Assembly (NCBI RefSeq): GCF_040459645.1
Contig: NZ_JARVHQ010000001.1
Coordinates: forward strand, 3,410,001 to 3,474,000
DNA length: 64,000 nucleotides
Direction: 5' to 3'
DNA from: Bacillus cereus group sp. RP43
Lineage (GTDB): Bacteria; Bacillota; Bacilli; Bacillales; Bacillaceae_G
How positions within the stretch are numbered: position 1 is the stretch's first letter; each line of letters begins with the position of its first letter. This document shows positions 1-9,531 of this stretch, piece by piece. Position numbers and translations under genes: made by a program. A model generated the notes under the pieces. It saw only the letters and a program-made list of their open reading frames with translations, was not told where the DNA came from and did not search any database.

Positions 1-125
1 TCACTATTAATAACCCGCTTTTTTTGTATCAATGAATCTAGCTATAACTTATTTTTACTATATTCATTGTTAGCATCATTGTGGAAGTTCACGATTGCGG
101 GATAAAACCAAAAGGGACGGTAGCT

Positions 126-1229
126 ATGAAAACTTTATTAAAACGACTTATTTTAATAGCCTTTTTCATTACACCAATTGTGTTATTAATCAATTACACT
201 TACATTTCAAAAGCAAAAAATAAACCAGATGTACAAAACACATCAAACAAAGCAAATTCAACGACCGAAAAGAAAATCGAAGACCCTGAAATTACACTCA
301 CCTTCTCTGGTGATACGATGTTTGATTGGCAATTACGTCCCGTAATCGAAAAGAATGGGGCTGATTATCCATTCCAACATGTAAAAGAAGAAATAACAAA
401 AGCTGATATTTCTTTTGTTAATTTAGAATCAGCATTTACAACGAGAGAAAAAAAAGTACCTGGGCAACAATTTTGGATTAAAAGTGATCCATCCACACTA
501 CAAGCAATAAAAAATACTGGATACGATATTGTCAATATTGGCAATAACCATACGCTTGATTATGGACAAGATGGACTACTAGACACCATTTCTCACGTCG
601 AAAAATTAAAACTACCTTACACTGGAGCCGGAAAAAATGCTGAAGATGCCTATACCGCTCGTGAACTAACTGTAAAAGGAAAAAAGTTTAAATTTCTTTC
701 CTTTGTACGCTTTATGCCTAACTTTAATTGGGTAGCTGGTGACAATAAACCTGGCGTTGCAAACGGATATGATCTAGATCTTGTAACAAAAACAATTCAA
801 GAGCAAAAGAAAGATGCTGATTATGTAATCGTCTATATGCATTGGGGCGTCGAAAAATCAAATCGCCCAATAGAATACCAGAAACAATATGTTCCGAAAA
901 TGGTAGAAGCGGGTGCTGATGCAATCGTTGGAAGTCACCCCCATTGGTTACAAGGATTTGAGTATTACAATAAAGTTCCTATCGCATACTCGTTAGGAAA
1001 CTTTTTATTCCCGAATTATGTAAATGGAAAGAGTGCCGAAACAGGCGTATTGACCTTAACCTTTAAAGGAAAGGATGTCCAAATGTCATTCAATCCTTAC
1101 ATCATTCGCAACAACCAAGTTTCTCCTGTAAATGAAGAAGAAAAGAAAAAAGCACTACAATATTTACAAACGGTTTCAACTGATGTAGAAATTGATGATA
1201 CTGGGAAAATAATTAACAAACGCAACTAA
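126..1229 (+). CDS. CapA-family protein (poly-gamma-glutamate capsule biosynthesis-like, membrane-anchored)
   Basis: A 367-residue protein with one N-terminal hydrophobic segment (about residues 5-25) followed by a polar linker and a metallophosphatase-like CapA/PGA_cap domain. Motifs seen are FSGDTMFD, NLESAF, NIGNNHTLDYG, MHWG and GSHPHWLQG, in the order expected for the family. An in-frame ATG lies 45 nt upstream, but the ATG at 126 is preceded by a GGGACGG ribosome site and starts directly with a typical signal-anchor, so I chose it. The domain faces the outside of the membrane. No capB/capC partners lie next to it, so it is probably one of the stand-alone CapA paralogues of Bacillus rather than part of a capsule operon. 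The substrate is unknown. Confidence 0.85.
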   Translation: MKTLLKRLILIAFFITPIVLLINYTYISKAKNKPDVQNTSNKANSTTEKKIEDPEITLTFSGDTMFDWQLRPVIEKNGADYPFQHVKEEITKADISFVNLESAFTTREKKVPGQQFWIKSDPSTLQAIKNTGYDIVNIGNNHTLDYGQDGLLDTISHVEKLKLPYTGAGKNAEDAYTARELTVKGKKFKFLSFVRFMPNFNWVAGDNKPGVANGYDLDLVTKTIQEQKKDADYVIVYMHWGVEKSNRPIEYQKQYVPKMVEAGADAIVGSHPHWLQGFEYYNKVPIAYSLGNFLFPNYVNGKSAETGVLTLTFKGKDVQMSFNPYIIRNNQVSPVNEEEKKKALQYLQTVSTDVEIDDTGKIINKRN

Positions 1230-1281
1230 ACAGTGCAAGATTTATTTCTCTGTAACATACATTACGGAATAGGTGATGTAT

Positions 1282-1509
1282 ATGCTGAAAAGCTTATTAG
1301 AAAATATAAGTCTGTTAGAAAACGTGTATGAAATATCTATAGCAGTTCTGCTTTTATGTTCCGTTTTTTCTGTTAGGCTTCTAAGAAAAATAAAGCGAGA
1401 GAGAAAACTTACTCCCTTTGAATTTACAATGTACATAATCATTCGTATTGCAATACTTTTTTGGTTAACTAGCTTTATCCTTCTTAAATATGGAATGTAT
1501 TTCGTTTAA
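1282..1509 (+). CDS. Small hypothetical membrane protein
   Basis: A 75-residue protein with two predicted membrane segments (about residues 16-34 and 50-72) separated by a basic loop rich in Arg and Lys. The frame opens at a GTG at 1273, but AGGTGA at 1271-1276 sits five bases before the ATG at 1282, which is therefore the likely start. It follows the CapA-like gene by about 50 nt on the same strand and shares its downstream terminator, so the two may be co-transcribed. I do not recognise the family. Confidence 0.55.
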   Translation: MLKSLLENISLLENVYEISIAVLLLCSVFSVRLLRKIKRERKLTPFEFTMYIIIRIAILFWLTSFILLKYGMYFV

Positions 1510-1520
1510 CTTTCAAAGAA

Positions 1521-1574
1521 TAAAAAAGATAGAACAAGCAGGATTCCCCTCCACTTGTATCTATCTTTTTTTAT
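1521..1574. terminator. Bidirectional rho-independent terminator
   Basis: An inverted repeat (AAAAAGATAGA ... TCTATCTTTTT) with T runs on both strands, lying between the small membrane gene on the plus strand and ilvA on the minus strand. Confidence 0.75.
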
Positions 1575-1609
1575 TTCAAGTAGAATTGTATGTTCACTCT
1601 TTTCTTTTA

Positions 1610-2872
1610 TTAAATAAGTAAATCAAACAACACAGGGTTTTTATTAAGCTCCACAAATTGAATGTTATTTTCTTGAAAACGAGTAATCAAAGCTTCATAG
1701 TCTTCCCTATGTTTTAATTCTACCCCTACTAAAGCTGGACCATTTTCTTTATTATGTTTCTTAATATACTCAAAGCGAGTAATATCATCTTCCGGTCCTA
1801 ATCCTTTATCAAGAAACTCTCGCAGTGCCCCTGAACGTTGCGGAAATTCAATGATGAAGTAATGCTTTAACCCTTCATAAATAAGAGATCGTTCTTTCAT
1901 TTCTTGCATTCTATCAATATCATTATTCCCACCACTTAACGTACATACAACTGTTTTTCCCCTTATTTCATCTCTGTATAGATCAAGTGCCGCAATCGAA
2001 AGCGCTCCAGCTGGTTCAGCTACAATCGCATTTTTCTTATACAATTCTAAAATGGTTGTACAAACCTTTCCCTCCGGTACTAAAACAATGTCATCAATTA
2101 CATCTTTACATGTTTCAAATGTTAACTTTCCTACCTTCTTAACTGCTGCACCATCAACAAAACTATCAATTTTATCTAATGCAACATTTTCATTTTGAAG
2201 AAAGGCTTCTTTCATAGATGCAGCTCCCATCGGTTCTACACCGATTACCTTTGTAGTAGGACTAACCCCCTTTACATATGTACCAATACCAGATGCTAAT
2301 CCACCACCGCCAATTGCTGTAAATATATAATCAACTGGTTTCTCCATATCATGCATAATTTCAACAGCGACTGTTCCTTGACCAGCAACGACATACGGAT
2401 CATCAAATGGATGTACAAATGTCATCCTATTTTCCACACAATAGCGCTGCGCCTCTTGGAAAGAACTATCAAATGTATCACCAACTAATACAATGTCTGC
2501 GAAATCACCACCGAAAAATTCAACTTGTGATACTTTTTGCTTAGGTGTCGTTGTCGGCATGAAAATTTTTGACGGAATCTTCAATAAATTACACGTATAA
2601 GCAACTCCTTGCGCATGATTACCAGCACTTGCACAAACAACACCATTTTGTAACTTTTCTTTCGGTAAACTTTGAATTAAATTATACGCACCACGAATTT
2701 TGAAAGAACGAATAACTTGTAAATCTTCTCGCTTAACATATACGTCACATTCATATTTCTCAGATAAAACTGAATCTCGTTGTAACGGTGTTTTAATAAC
2801 GATATCTTTCATGCAATTATGGGCCATTAAGATATCTTCAATTTTCACTCTCTCCTTTACATTTTGCACCAT
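1610..2872 (-). CDS. ilvA: Threonine dehydratase (biosynthetic threonine ammonia-lyase)
   Basis: Converts threonine to 2-oxobutanoate and ammonia, the first committed step of isoleucine synthesis. The protein has 420 residues: an N-terminal PLP fold type II domain with the Schiff-base lysine in RSFKIRGAYN (K58), the SAGNHAQGVA substrate loop and the GGGGLASG phosphate-binding loop, then an ACT-like regulatory domain (about residues 330-420, IEFPQRSGALREFLDKG). That regulatory domain marks the biosynthetic type. The ATG at 2872 has AAGGATG nine bases upstream. It lies 32 nt downstream of ilvD on the same strand, so both should be controlled by the isoleucine T-box in front of ilvD. Confidence 0.95.
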   Translation of the reverse strand: MVQNVKERVKIEDILMAHNCMKDIVIKTPLQRDSVLSEKYECDVYVKREDLQVIRSFKIRGAYNLIQSLPKEKLQNGVVCASAGNHAQGVAYTCNLLKIPSKIFMPTTTPKQKVSQVEFFGGDFADIVLVGDTFDSSFQEAQRYCVENRMTFVHPFDDPYVVAGQGTVAVEIMHDMEKPVDYIFTAIGGGGLASGIGTYVKGVSPTTKVIGVEPMGAASMKEAFLQNENVALDKIDSFVDGAAVKKVGKLTFETCKDVIDDIVLVPEGKVCTTILELYKKNAIVAEPAGALSIAALDLYRDEIRGKTVVCTLSGGNNDIDRMQEMKERSLIYEGLKHYFIIEFPQRSGALREFLDKGLGPEDDITRFEYIKKHNKENGPALVGVELKHREDYEALITRFQENNIQFVELNKNPVLFDLLI

Positions 2873-2904
2873 TTTATATCATCCTTATCTCTTTTTATAT
2901 TGGC

Positions 2905-4578
2905 TCAATCAAAATTCGGGATTTTCAGAACTGCACCTGTATTCGCCGATGTTACCATTTGTGCATAACGTCCAAGCCACCCCGTTTTTACTTTTGGTTC
3001 TGGTCGTTTCCATCCTTTTTTACGTTTATCTAATTCCTCATCGCTAACTCTCACTTCTAACAAGCGTTCCTCAACATCAATACATACAATATCTCCTTGT
3101 TCAAGAAGTGCAATCGTTCCGCCAGCAGCTGCTTCTGGTGAAATGTGCCCTACTGAAATACCACGTGAAGCACCAGAGAAGCGACCATCAGTTAAAAGCG
3201 CAACATCTGCTCCTAATCCCATACCAGCAATTGCTGATGTTGGTGCTAACATTTCCGGCATACCAGGTCCGCCTCTTGGCCCCTCATAGCGAATGACAAC
3301 TACGTCTCCTTTCTTAACTTTCCCAAGCATAATGCCGGCAAGCGCCTCATCTTGTGAATTAAAAATAACGCAAGGTCCTTCAAATCGTTTTACTTCGGTT
3401 GCTCCGCTTTTAATAACCGCTCCGTCTTTCGCAAGGTTTCCTTTTAATATACGTAATCCCCCTTCTTCACTATGAGGATTTTCGAGAGAATGAATCACTT
3501 CCTTATCTTGAATCTCTGCATGAGCGATATTTTCTCGTAACGTTTGCCCAGTAGCAGTTATACGATCAAGGTGAAGTACCCCTTCTTTTCGGCTCATCTC
3601 TTTCAAAATTGCACTAATCCCGCCTGCTCGATCGATATCTTCCATATGCCAATTAGAAGCGGGACTTACTTTACATAAATGCGGTACACGCCTTGAAACT
3701 GCATCAATGCGGTTCATATCGTAATCTAATCCCGCCTCTTGTGCGAGTGCTAACGTGTGTAGTACTGTATTCGTTGATCCACCCATCGCCATATCAAGTG
3801 CAAACGCATCATCAATTGCTTCTTCTGTTACAATGTCGCGTGGTTTAATATCTCTTTCAATTAAAATTTTTAATTTTTCTGCTGCTTGTTTAATTAACTC
3901 CTCACGTCTCGGATCAATCGCTAAAATACTCCCGTTACCAGGAAGAGCCAAACCTAACACTTCACATAAACAGTTCATAGAGTTCGCTGTAAACATACCG
4001 GAACAAGAACCACAAGATGGACAGCCATGATCTTCAATATCCTTTAATTCTTCTTCTGAAATTTTCCCAGATTGGTAGGCTCCTACCCCTTCAAAAACAG
4101 AACTTAAATCGACAACTTCCCCTTTAGATGTTTTCCCAGCTGCCATCGGTCCACCTGAAACAAAAACAGTTGGGATGTTTATGCGAAGTGCAGCCATCAT
4201 CATACCTGGTGTAATTTTGTCACAGTTTGGAATACAAATCATTCCGTCAAACCAGTGTGCATTTACAACCGTTTCTACTGAATCTGCAATAATTTCACGA
4301 CTCGGAAGCGAATAACGCATACCGATATGGCCCATCGCAATACCATCATCTACTCCAATTGTATTGAATTCGAATGGCACCATACCTGCTGCACGAACGG
4401 CTTCTTTTACAAGTTTCCCAAACTCGTTCAAGTGCTTATGCCCTGGAATAATTTCAATAAAAGAATTACAAATCGCAATAAACGGTTTATCAAAATCCTC
4501 ATCTTTCAAACCAGTTGCTTTTAATAAACTACGGTGCGGAGCTTTATCAAAACCTTTTTTAATCATGTCACTTCTCAT
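2905..4578 (-). CDS. ilvD: Dihydroxy-acid dehydratase
   Basis: Dehydrates dihydroxy-isovalerate and dihydroxy-methylvalerate to the keto acids that precede valine and isoleucine. The protein has 557 residues, the normal family length, with the Fe-S cysteine motifs [11 protein letters not shown] and [19 protein letters not shown] and the TDGRFSG and GHISPEAA motifs near the C-terminus. The frame extends to an ATG at 4602, but the ATG at 4578 has AGAAGGGA at good spacing and gives the usual MRSDMIKKG start. It is the first gene of an ilvD-ilvA transcript behind a T-box leader. Confidence 0.96.
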   Translation of the reverse strand: MRSDMIKKGFDKAPHRSLLKATGLKDEDFDKPFIAICNSFIEIIPGHKHLNEFGKLVKEAVRAAGMVPFEFNTIGVDDGIAMGHIGMRYSLPSREIIADSVETVVNAHWFDGMICIPNCDKITPGMMMAALRINIPTVFVSGGPMAAGKTSKGEVVDLSSVFEGVGAYQSGKISEEELKDIEDHGCPSCGSCSGMFTANSMNCLCEVLGLALPGNGSILAIDPRREELIKQAAEKLKILIERDIKPRDIVTEEAIDDAFALDMAMGGSTNTVLHTLALAQEAGLDYDMNRIDAVSRRVPHLCKVSPASNWHMEDIDRAGGISAILKEMSRKEGVLHLDRITATGQTLRENIAHAEIQDKEVIHSLENPHSEEGGLRILKGNLAKDGAVIKSGATEVKRFEGPCVIFNSQDEALAGIMLGKVKKGDVVVIRYEGPRGGPGMPEMLAPTSAIAGMGLGADVALLTDGRFSGASRGISVGHISPEAAAGGTIALLEQGDIVCIDVEERLLEVRVSDEELDKRKKGWKRPEPKVKTGWLGRYAQMVTSANTGAVLKIPNFD

Positions 4579-4628
4579 CTTGTCAAATCCCTTCTTACAC
4601 ATTTTTTCTCTTACTTAATCTATTTTTT

Positions 4629-4925
4629 AAAATAAAAACTCTCACCTCAGCAATCAACTACTACTTAATAGTAGCTTTGATTGCTGAGGCGAGAGTTTCG
4701 CGTTACCACTCAGCTTCCTTACACTTCTCACGAAGTATAAGCTCTGTAGGTCCAACCAGACCCCCGTCCTTTTACCGGAGACGATGCCGCCGCCCTCTAC
4801 TCAGTTTCCCTTTCGCAAGCGATGCTCCGAGGTGATATTCAATGATTCGATGGTTACTACTCTCGCAGCCTTGGAGTAGCTCTCTGAAACGATCATAATC
4901 ATCTACTTTCCTCTTCTTTGCATAT
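4629..4925 (-). promoter_or_regulatory. T-box riboswitch leader of ilvD-ilvA, isoleucine-type
   Basis: Read on the minus strand, the leader has the AGAGAGC and GGAGCAT parts of Stem I, the conserved T-box AGTGGTAACGCG (about 4693-4706) and a strong terminator stem at about 4636-4696 ending in a T run. The specifier triplet, placed by aligning the GAA-N-codon segment with the other two T-boxes of this window, is AUC (plus-strand 4834-4836), an isoleucine codon, followed by A. Uncharged tRNA-Ile should favour the antiterminator and switch on ilvD and ilvA. The Ile call fits the product pathway. Confidence 0.93.
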
Positions 4926-5157
4926 ACAAAATATAAAGTCAGAAAATTCTCAATTAACTTTTATTTATTAAACGTATTATAGGACTTTCTTCTTTTCATT
5001 GTCAATATATTTTTTGAAAAGTTATTTATTTTTTCTCAAAACAAAATTGGAATGAACTTCTTACACGTACTCATATATTACTTAAGTATGTGTGCTTTTC
5101 TACATAAAGAAAAACAACTTAAAACATATAAAAATTTCATGAGGAGATGAGGGAACT

Positions 5158-5916
5158 ATGTTAAAAGGTAAAATAGCATTAGTTACTGGAGCAAGCCGAG
5201 GAATTGGACGTGCTATCGCAAAACGTTTAGCAAACGACGGTGCATTAGTTGCTGTTCATTATGGTAACCGAAAAGAAGATGCTGAAGAAACTGTTCATGA
5301 AATTCAATCAAATGGCGGATCAGCTTTTTCTATCGGTGCAAATCTTGAATCTTTACACGGTGTAGAAAACCTATATAATTCTTTAGATACTGAATTGCAA
5401 AAGCGAACTGGTGGAACGGAATTTGATATTTTAATAAACAACGCTGGAATTGGACCTGGTGCTTTTATTGAAGAAACGACTGAACAATTTTTTGATAGAA
5501 TCGTTTCAGTAAATGCAAAAGCACCATTCTTTATCATCCAACAAGCTCTACCACGTTTACGTGACAATAGCCGAATTATTAATATTTCATCAGCTGCCAC
5601 CCGCATTTCTTTACCTGATTTCGTTGCCTATAGTATGACGAAAGGAGCTATTAATACAATGACTTTCACGCTTGCAAAACAACTCGGAGCACGAGGAATA
5701 ACAGTAAATGCAATACTTCCAGGCTTTATTAAAACAGATATGAACGCAGAACTCTTGAGCGACCCAATGATGAAACAGTACGCTACTACTATTTCCGCCT
5801 TCAATCGCTTAGGTGAAGTAGAAGATATTGCCGATACTGCTGCTTTTCTTGCTTCTCCAGACAGCCGCTGGGTTACTGGACAATTAATTGATGTTAGCGG
5901 AGGATCTTGTTTATAA
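5158..5916 (+). CDS. Short-chain dehydrogenase/reductase (FabG-like SDR)
   Basis: A 252-residue classical SDR. The NAD(P) motif TGASRGIG is at residues 10-17, NNAG at about 94-97, the catalytic Ser in NISSAATR (about 144-145), and Tyr158 and Lys162 in YSMTK. The ATG follows GAGGAGATGAGGG. It is a single gene about 90 nt ahead of msrA. The family resemblance is to 3-oxoacyl-ACP reductase-like enzymes, but no fatty-acid genes are adjacent and the substrate cannot be read from the sequence. Confidence 0.9.
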   Translation: MLKGKIALVTGASRGIGRAIAKRLANDGALVAVHYGNRKEDAEETVHEIQSNGGSAFSIGANLESLHGVENLYNSLDTELQKRTGGTEFDILINNAGIGPGAFIEETTEQFFDRIVSVNAKAPFFIIQQALPRLRDNSRIINISSAATRISLPDFVAYSMTKGAINTMTFTLAKQLGARGITVNAILPGFIKTDMNAELLSDPMMKQYATTISAFNRLGEVEDIADTAAFLASPDSRWVTGQLIDVSGGSCL

Positions 5917-6006
5917 AAAACATATATTTTCAAATCTTTTTTATTGCGCAATAAAACAATTTATATAATACTATATAAAATATATACATTTAGGAGGATT
6001 ACAGCA

Positions 6007-6543
6007 ATGTCCGAAAAAACATACGAACTCGCAACCTTCGCAGGTGGTTGCTTTTGGTGCATGGTAAAACCATTTGATGAACTTCCTGGTGTTCATAAAG
6101 TACTTTCTGGCTATGCAGGTGGTCATATAGAAAATCCAATATATGAACAAGTAAAAGCTGGAACATCTGGCCATTTAGAAGTCGTTCAAATTACATTCGA
6201 TCCTTCTATTTTCCCGTATCAAAAATTACTAGATTTATATTGGCCACAAATCGATCCGACTGATGATGGCGGACAATTTTTTGACCGTGGTCCCTCTTAC
6301 CGCACGGCAATTTTTTATCATAATGAAACACAAAAAGAGCTTGCAGAAAAATCGAAGCAAACTCTAGCAGAAAGCGGTATATTTAAAGATCCTATTGTGA
6401 CTGAAATTCGCTCAGCTGCACCTTTTTATGAAGCAGAGGAATATCACCAACATTTCTATAAAAAGAATCCAGAAAAATATGCTACCGAGCAAAAAGAATC
6501 TGGCCGTGAAGATTTCATAAAAGAAAATTGGCAAAAAAAATAA
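6007..6543 (+). CDS. msrA: Peptide methionine-S-sulfoxide reductase
   Basis: Reduces the S-epimer of methionine sulfoxide in proteins and free methionine. The 178-residue protein has the catalytic GGCFWC motif (Cys15), the GYAGGH segment, and the [11 protein letters not shown] and [20 protein letters not shown] blocks typical of MsrA. It is a stand-alone MsrA without a fused MsrB domain. The frame is open upstream to 5944, but AGGAGG at 5992-5997 sets the start at 6007. It probably has its own transcript, ended by the hairpin directly after the stop. Confidence 0.96.
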   Translation: MSEKTYELATFAGGCFWCMVKPFDELPGVHKVLSGYAGGHIENPIYEQVKAGTSGHLEVVQITFDPSIFPYQKLLDLYWPQIDPTDDGGQFFDRGPSYRTAIFYHNETQKELAEKSKQTLAESGIFKDPIVTEIRSAAPFYEAEEYHQHFYKKNPEKYATEQKESGREDFIKENWQKK

Positions 6544-6588
6544 TAAAAACGCATCGTGCTTTTTTTTCAAAGCGCGATGCGTTTTTAT
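6543..6588 (+). terminator. Rho-independent terminator after msrA
   Basis: An inverted repeat AAAAACGCATCG...CGATGCGTTTTT just after the msrA stop codon. It also overlaps the 3' end of the small minus-strand gene, so it may serve both strands. Confidence 0.8.
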
Positions 6589-6680
6589 CTTTGAGAAAAG
6601 TACCATACAATTAAAAGAACAATCGCTGTTAATGTCCAAAGTAGTATCTCGTTTTTCACGCTATTCTTTTTCTTCGTCAT
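6585..6680 (-). CDS. Tiny single-pass membrane protein (31 aa)
   Basis: Reading the minus strand gives a 31-codon frame: a basic N-terminus (MTKKKNSVKNE), one hydrophobic helix (ILLWTLTAIVLLIVWYF) and SQR at the end. AAGGAGGGA lies eight bases before the ATG, a strong ribosome site. The first ATG after the SD is followed at once by a stop, so the second is used. Basic side first predicts N-in topology. No family recognised; the strong SD and clean helix make it likely to be real. Confidence 0.6.
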   Translation of the reverse strand: MTKKKNSVKNEILLWTLTAIVLLIVWYFSQR

Positions 6681-6711
6681 TTCATTCCCTCCTTATAACT
6701 ATTAAACATAT

Positions 6712-6819
6712 TCAAGATTTCCTTTGTTTGATTGTCCACTTGATAAATGTGAATAAATCCGTACATATTCTTATAGCAAGACCACCAATTATTCCGATTG
6801 CAATCGCGATTAATAACAT
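6712..6819 (-). CDS. Tiny hydrophobic protein (35 aa), possible
   Basis: A minus-strand frame of 35 codons beginning MLLIAIAIGIIGGLAIR and ending in a basic tail (KWTIKQRKS), so one membrane helix with a charged C-terminus. It lies 31 nt upstream of the 31-residue membrane protein gene and would be transcribed first. No convincing SD precedes this ATG, and the frame has no other standard start before an upstream stop. This is the reason for the low score. Confidence 0.35.
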   Translation of the reverse strand: MLLIAIAIGIIGGLAIRICTDLFTFIKWTIKQRKS

Positions 6820-6855
6820 CTGTTCAAAAATGCCATGTACATTCTCATTTTATGG

Positions 6856-6897
6856 AAAAGAATAAGAACCCCTTTTGTAAAAGGTTTCTTATTCAGT
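6856..6897 (-). terminator. Rho-independent terminator downstream of the RCC1-like gene
   Basis: An inverted repeat GAATAAGAA-CC-TTTT ... AAAAGG-TTCTTATTC followed on the minus strand by a T-rich stretch. Confidence 0.6.
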
Positions 6898-7012
6898 AGA
6901 TTTAAGTTTAATTATTTTCTACATACCTTATTCCATAATTACTCCTGAAATAAAATAATATTACCAGCGATTTATTAGAAATTAAACATTCTTATTCCCC
7001 ATCAACAAATAT

Positions 7013-7924
7013 TTAGATTGACAAAATGTTTGGATCGGGCAGTCGGATACCATGCCAGCTGTCTACATCGCATTGGCCATATTCGTTATCCCCCACTGCT
7101 ACCACCGTGCCGTCTGATTTAAGACCGACTGTATGGGCACAACCCGCCGCTATCCCTACAATATCGCGCCAATCACTTACATCACATTGACCATGTTTAT
7201 TATTACCCACAGCCGTCACCATGCCGTCTGATTTAAGACCGATTGTATGATTACTACCCACCGCTATCGCTACAATACCACGCCAGCCACTGACATCACA
7301 TTGGCCATGTTTATTATTACCCACAGCCATCACCATGCCGTTTGATTTAAGACCAACTGTATAAAGATAGCCTGCCGCTATCGCCACAATATCCCTCCAA
7401 CCACTGACATTGCATTGGTCATACCGATTATTACCCACAGTCGTCACCGTTCCGTCCAATTTAAGACCGACTGTATGCCAGTCACCTGCTGCGACCGCCA
7501 CAATATCACGCCAGCTACTTATATTGCATTCTCCTTCTTTATTTCGTCCCACTGCTATCACCGTGCCATCCGGTTTCAGGCCAATGGTACGACGCCAGCC
7601 CGCCGCAACCGATACAATATTATGCCAGTCGTTTACATCACATTGATCATGCTTATTCCACCCCACTGCAACCGCAGTATTATCACATTTAAGAGCGATT
7701 GTATGAGCATTACCCGTATTCGTCGCCATATGAACATTGCCCGCTGCGACTGCTTCAATATTACACCAGCCGCTTACATTGCATTCACCTTCTTTATTTC
7801 GTCCCACTGCTACCACCGTGCCATCTGATTTAAGAGCAACGGTATGACCACGCCCCGCCGCTATCGTATCTTTAGGCCACCGTTTCACTTTTAACACCTC
7901 TTCTTTCGGTGAAATGTAATTCAT
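7013..7924 (-). CDS. RCC1-like seven-repeat beta-propeller protein
   Basis: The 303-residue protein is almost wholly made of tandem repeats of about 38 residues with the pattern AAG-x3-HT(V/I)GLK-x-DG-x-V-x-AVG-x-N-x4-C-(N/D)-V-x-x-W-x-x-I. I count seven copies, the number of blades in an RCC1 propeller; the second copy carries about nine extra residues (HMATNTGN region). Each repeat keeps one cysteine. There is no signal peptide or membrane helix, so it is probably cytoplasmic. SD is AAGGAGGT before the ATG. The coding DNA looks richer in G+C than its neighbours. RCC1-type repeats usually mediate binding to another macromolecule; the partner here is unknown. Confidence 0.85.
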   Translation of the reverse strand: MNYISPKEEVLKVKRWPKDTIAAGRGHTVALKSDGTVVAVGRNKEGECNVSGWCNIEAVAAGNVHMATNTGNAHTIALKCDNTAVAVGWNKHDQCDVNDWHNIVSVAAGWRRTIGLKPDGTVIAVGRNKEGECNISSWRDIVAVAAGDWHTVGLKLDGTVTTVGNNRYDQCNVSGWRDIVAIAAGYLYTVGLKSNGMVMAVGNNKHGQCDVSGWRGIVAIAVGSNHTIGLKSDGMVTAVGNNKHGQCDVSDWRDIVGIAAGCAHTVGLKSDGTVVAVGDNEYGQCDVDSWHGIRLPDPNILSI

Positions 7925-8045
7925 GTTTTACCTCCTTGCATATAAGCAACTGTATCCAAATAGATGTTTTTATCAAATTTCATTATAAATGACCTGACTT
8001 TTTTTATAAATCTACAGCTACAAAAGAAGCCTATTATTACTTCTT

Positions 8046-8084
8046 CAAAAAATAAAAACCTCCAGTTTAAATACTAGAGGTTTC
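8046..8084 (-). terminator. Rho-independent terminator of the FusB-type gene
   Basis: An inverted repeat AACCTC-AG ... CT-GAGGTT followed on the minus strand by TTTTATTTT, just past the stop codon. Confidence 0.7.
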
Positions 8085-8088
8085 TTCT

Positions 8089-8730
8089 TTATTTCTTCAA
8101 TCGTTCAATAAAATCGTTCAATTTATCAAGCGATTTCATATTATGATTACAAGCTACACCATCTTTGCAAATATAGTTTCCCTTTCTAACGAAAGTTCCT
8201 GGTACATCACCTTTAATTTCAACTAAAAACATTCCTACTTCTTCATGCCCATGACATAATGAACAAATGCTTTTTTTATTTAAACTTTGAAATGTTCCTT
8301 GCAGACCAACAAACTTATTTTTATCATTTTTCGCTATAATAAATTTCCTGCTTGATCCCTTGTCAATCCAGCTTAAATAAGATAATTCTTTCATATCCAG
8401 TTCTTCCATATCAGGAAGTTTTAATTTTTTCGCCTTAGGAAATAATTTTTTTAACGTTTGTGCTGTAACTTCCTGAAACGGTATTACATACGGATTTATT
8501 TTCAGTAAAAACGATTCTGCATCTTCTCTATTTTCAACTGTTAATACCGTATCAATTAACTCTTTCTGTTCATCCGTTAAATTCTCAAATACATGTATTA
8601 TCTTTTCAATTGCAAGTGATTTTAACGCTTGAATTACTCCTCTATCATTTGCCGTCGCATGTCCATTTGCTAAAATATAAGCTTGTGATTTTATAAAATT
8701 ATATTGATCGCTTCTAATAAAAACTTCCAT
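8089..8730 (-). CDS. FusB/FusC-type elongation factor G-binding protein
   Basis: A 213-residue protein, the same length as staphylococcal FusB. It has an N-terminal helical domain and a C-terminal treble-clef zinc-finger region with ligands visible in ICSLCHGH, YICKDGVACNH. Members bind EF-G on the ribosome and speed its release, protecting against fusidic acid. The frame continues upstream to 8748, but GGAG nine bases before the ATG at 8730 and the match to the family start favour 8730. It stands alone with its own terminator. Chromosomal copies in Bacillus probably act as housekeeping or intrinsic resistance factors; activity here is inferred. Confidence 0.82.
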   Translation of the reverse strand: MEVFIRSDQYNFIKSQAYILANGHATANDRGVIQALKSLAIEKIIHVFENLTDEQKELIDTVLTVENREDAESFLLKINPYVIPFQEVTAQTLKKLFPKAKKLKLPDMEELDMKELSYLSWIDKGSSRKFIIAKNDKNKFVGLQGTFQSLNKKSICSLCHGHEEVGMFLVEIKGDVPGTFVRKGNYICKDGVACNHNMKSLDKLNDFIERLKK

Positions 8731-8844
8731 CTTTATCACTCCATACAAATTGTTGATCTAGTTTTATTGTATACAATGATTCAGTTTTTTGATATGTAAA
8801 AGATAATTTAGAAATGAAAATTACATAACTACATCGGTTATTTT

Positions 8845-9531
8845 CTACCGATTCATCTCCTGACAAAAGAATCCATCATCTGTTTTCCATTCCGCATATA
8901 GTACGTCCTCAAATTTAGTAATCCCTTTTTGCTTTATTTGTTTATAAAGCCATCCTTCATCAAAACCTGCTTCCCTCAAATTATCCTTAACTACTTTTCC
9001 ATCACTAATTAACGAAATGGGTAAGTATACGGGCTTATGTTTTAAACTTAAATCGTTTATAGTGGGAGATTCATATTTACTTTTCTTCAATACACTTATG
9101 TTTCCATTAGGTTCTAATATCATATACTCAACTTCTCGGATTGAAAATATATCTTTTTGTTGCCTTAACATTTGTTGTAATTGGTTAATATCCAAATGGT
9201 TTATACTTAATTGCTCTCGATCAATATACCCATTGCGAATAATAATAGAAGGGTATCCTTCAAAAAACCTTCTTGTTCCTCTTATTTTTTGGGTTATCAC
9301 TTCTATTGTGTAAATTAAAACCACCCAAACAAATACTGAATATAAAATAGACCACACTTTAATTTTAGGATCGTATATTGAATTTCCAACAAGCTCACCA
9401 AGGACGATAGCAGAAATAAAATCAAAGGGCGTTAGCTGAGATATTTGTGTTTTCCCTAATATTTTTGTAGCAATTAATAGAACAAAAAAACCAACTAAAA
9501 GCTCTATCGTTATTTGTCCAATATGATTCAT
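8845..9531 (-). CDS. DUF421 (YetF/YrbG-type) membrane protein
   Basis: A 228-residue protein with three N-terminal membrane helices (about residues 7-26, 38-55 and 60-80) and a cytoplasmic C-terminal DUF421 domain. Diagnostic segments are TPFDFISAIVLGELVGN, GYPSIIIRNGYIDREQL and FDEGWLYKQIKQKG. Several Bacillus paralogues are linked to sporulation and germination membranes, but the molecular role is not known. It is a single gene. Confidence 0.85.
   Translation of the reverse strand: MNHIGQITIELLVGFFVLLIATKILGKTQISQLTPFDFISAIVLGELVGNSIYDPKIKVWSILYSVFVWVVLIYTIEVITQKIRGTRRFFEGYPSIIIRNGYIDREQLSINHLDINQLQQMLRQQKDIFSIREVEYMILEPNGNISVLKKSKYESPTINDLSLKHKPVYLPISLISDGKVVKDNLREAGFDEGWLYKQIKQKGITKFEDVLYAEWKTDDGFFCQEMNR

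Noticed and set aside
7410..7828. Plus-strand frames of 78 and 137 codons opposite the RCC1-like gene
   Set aside because: They mirror the tandem repeats of the minus-strand gene and have no SD or family resemblance.
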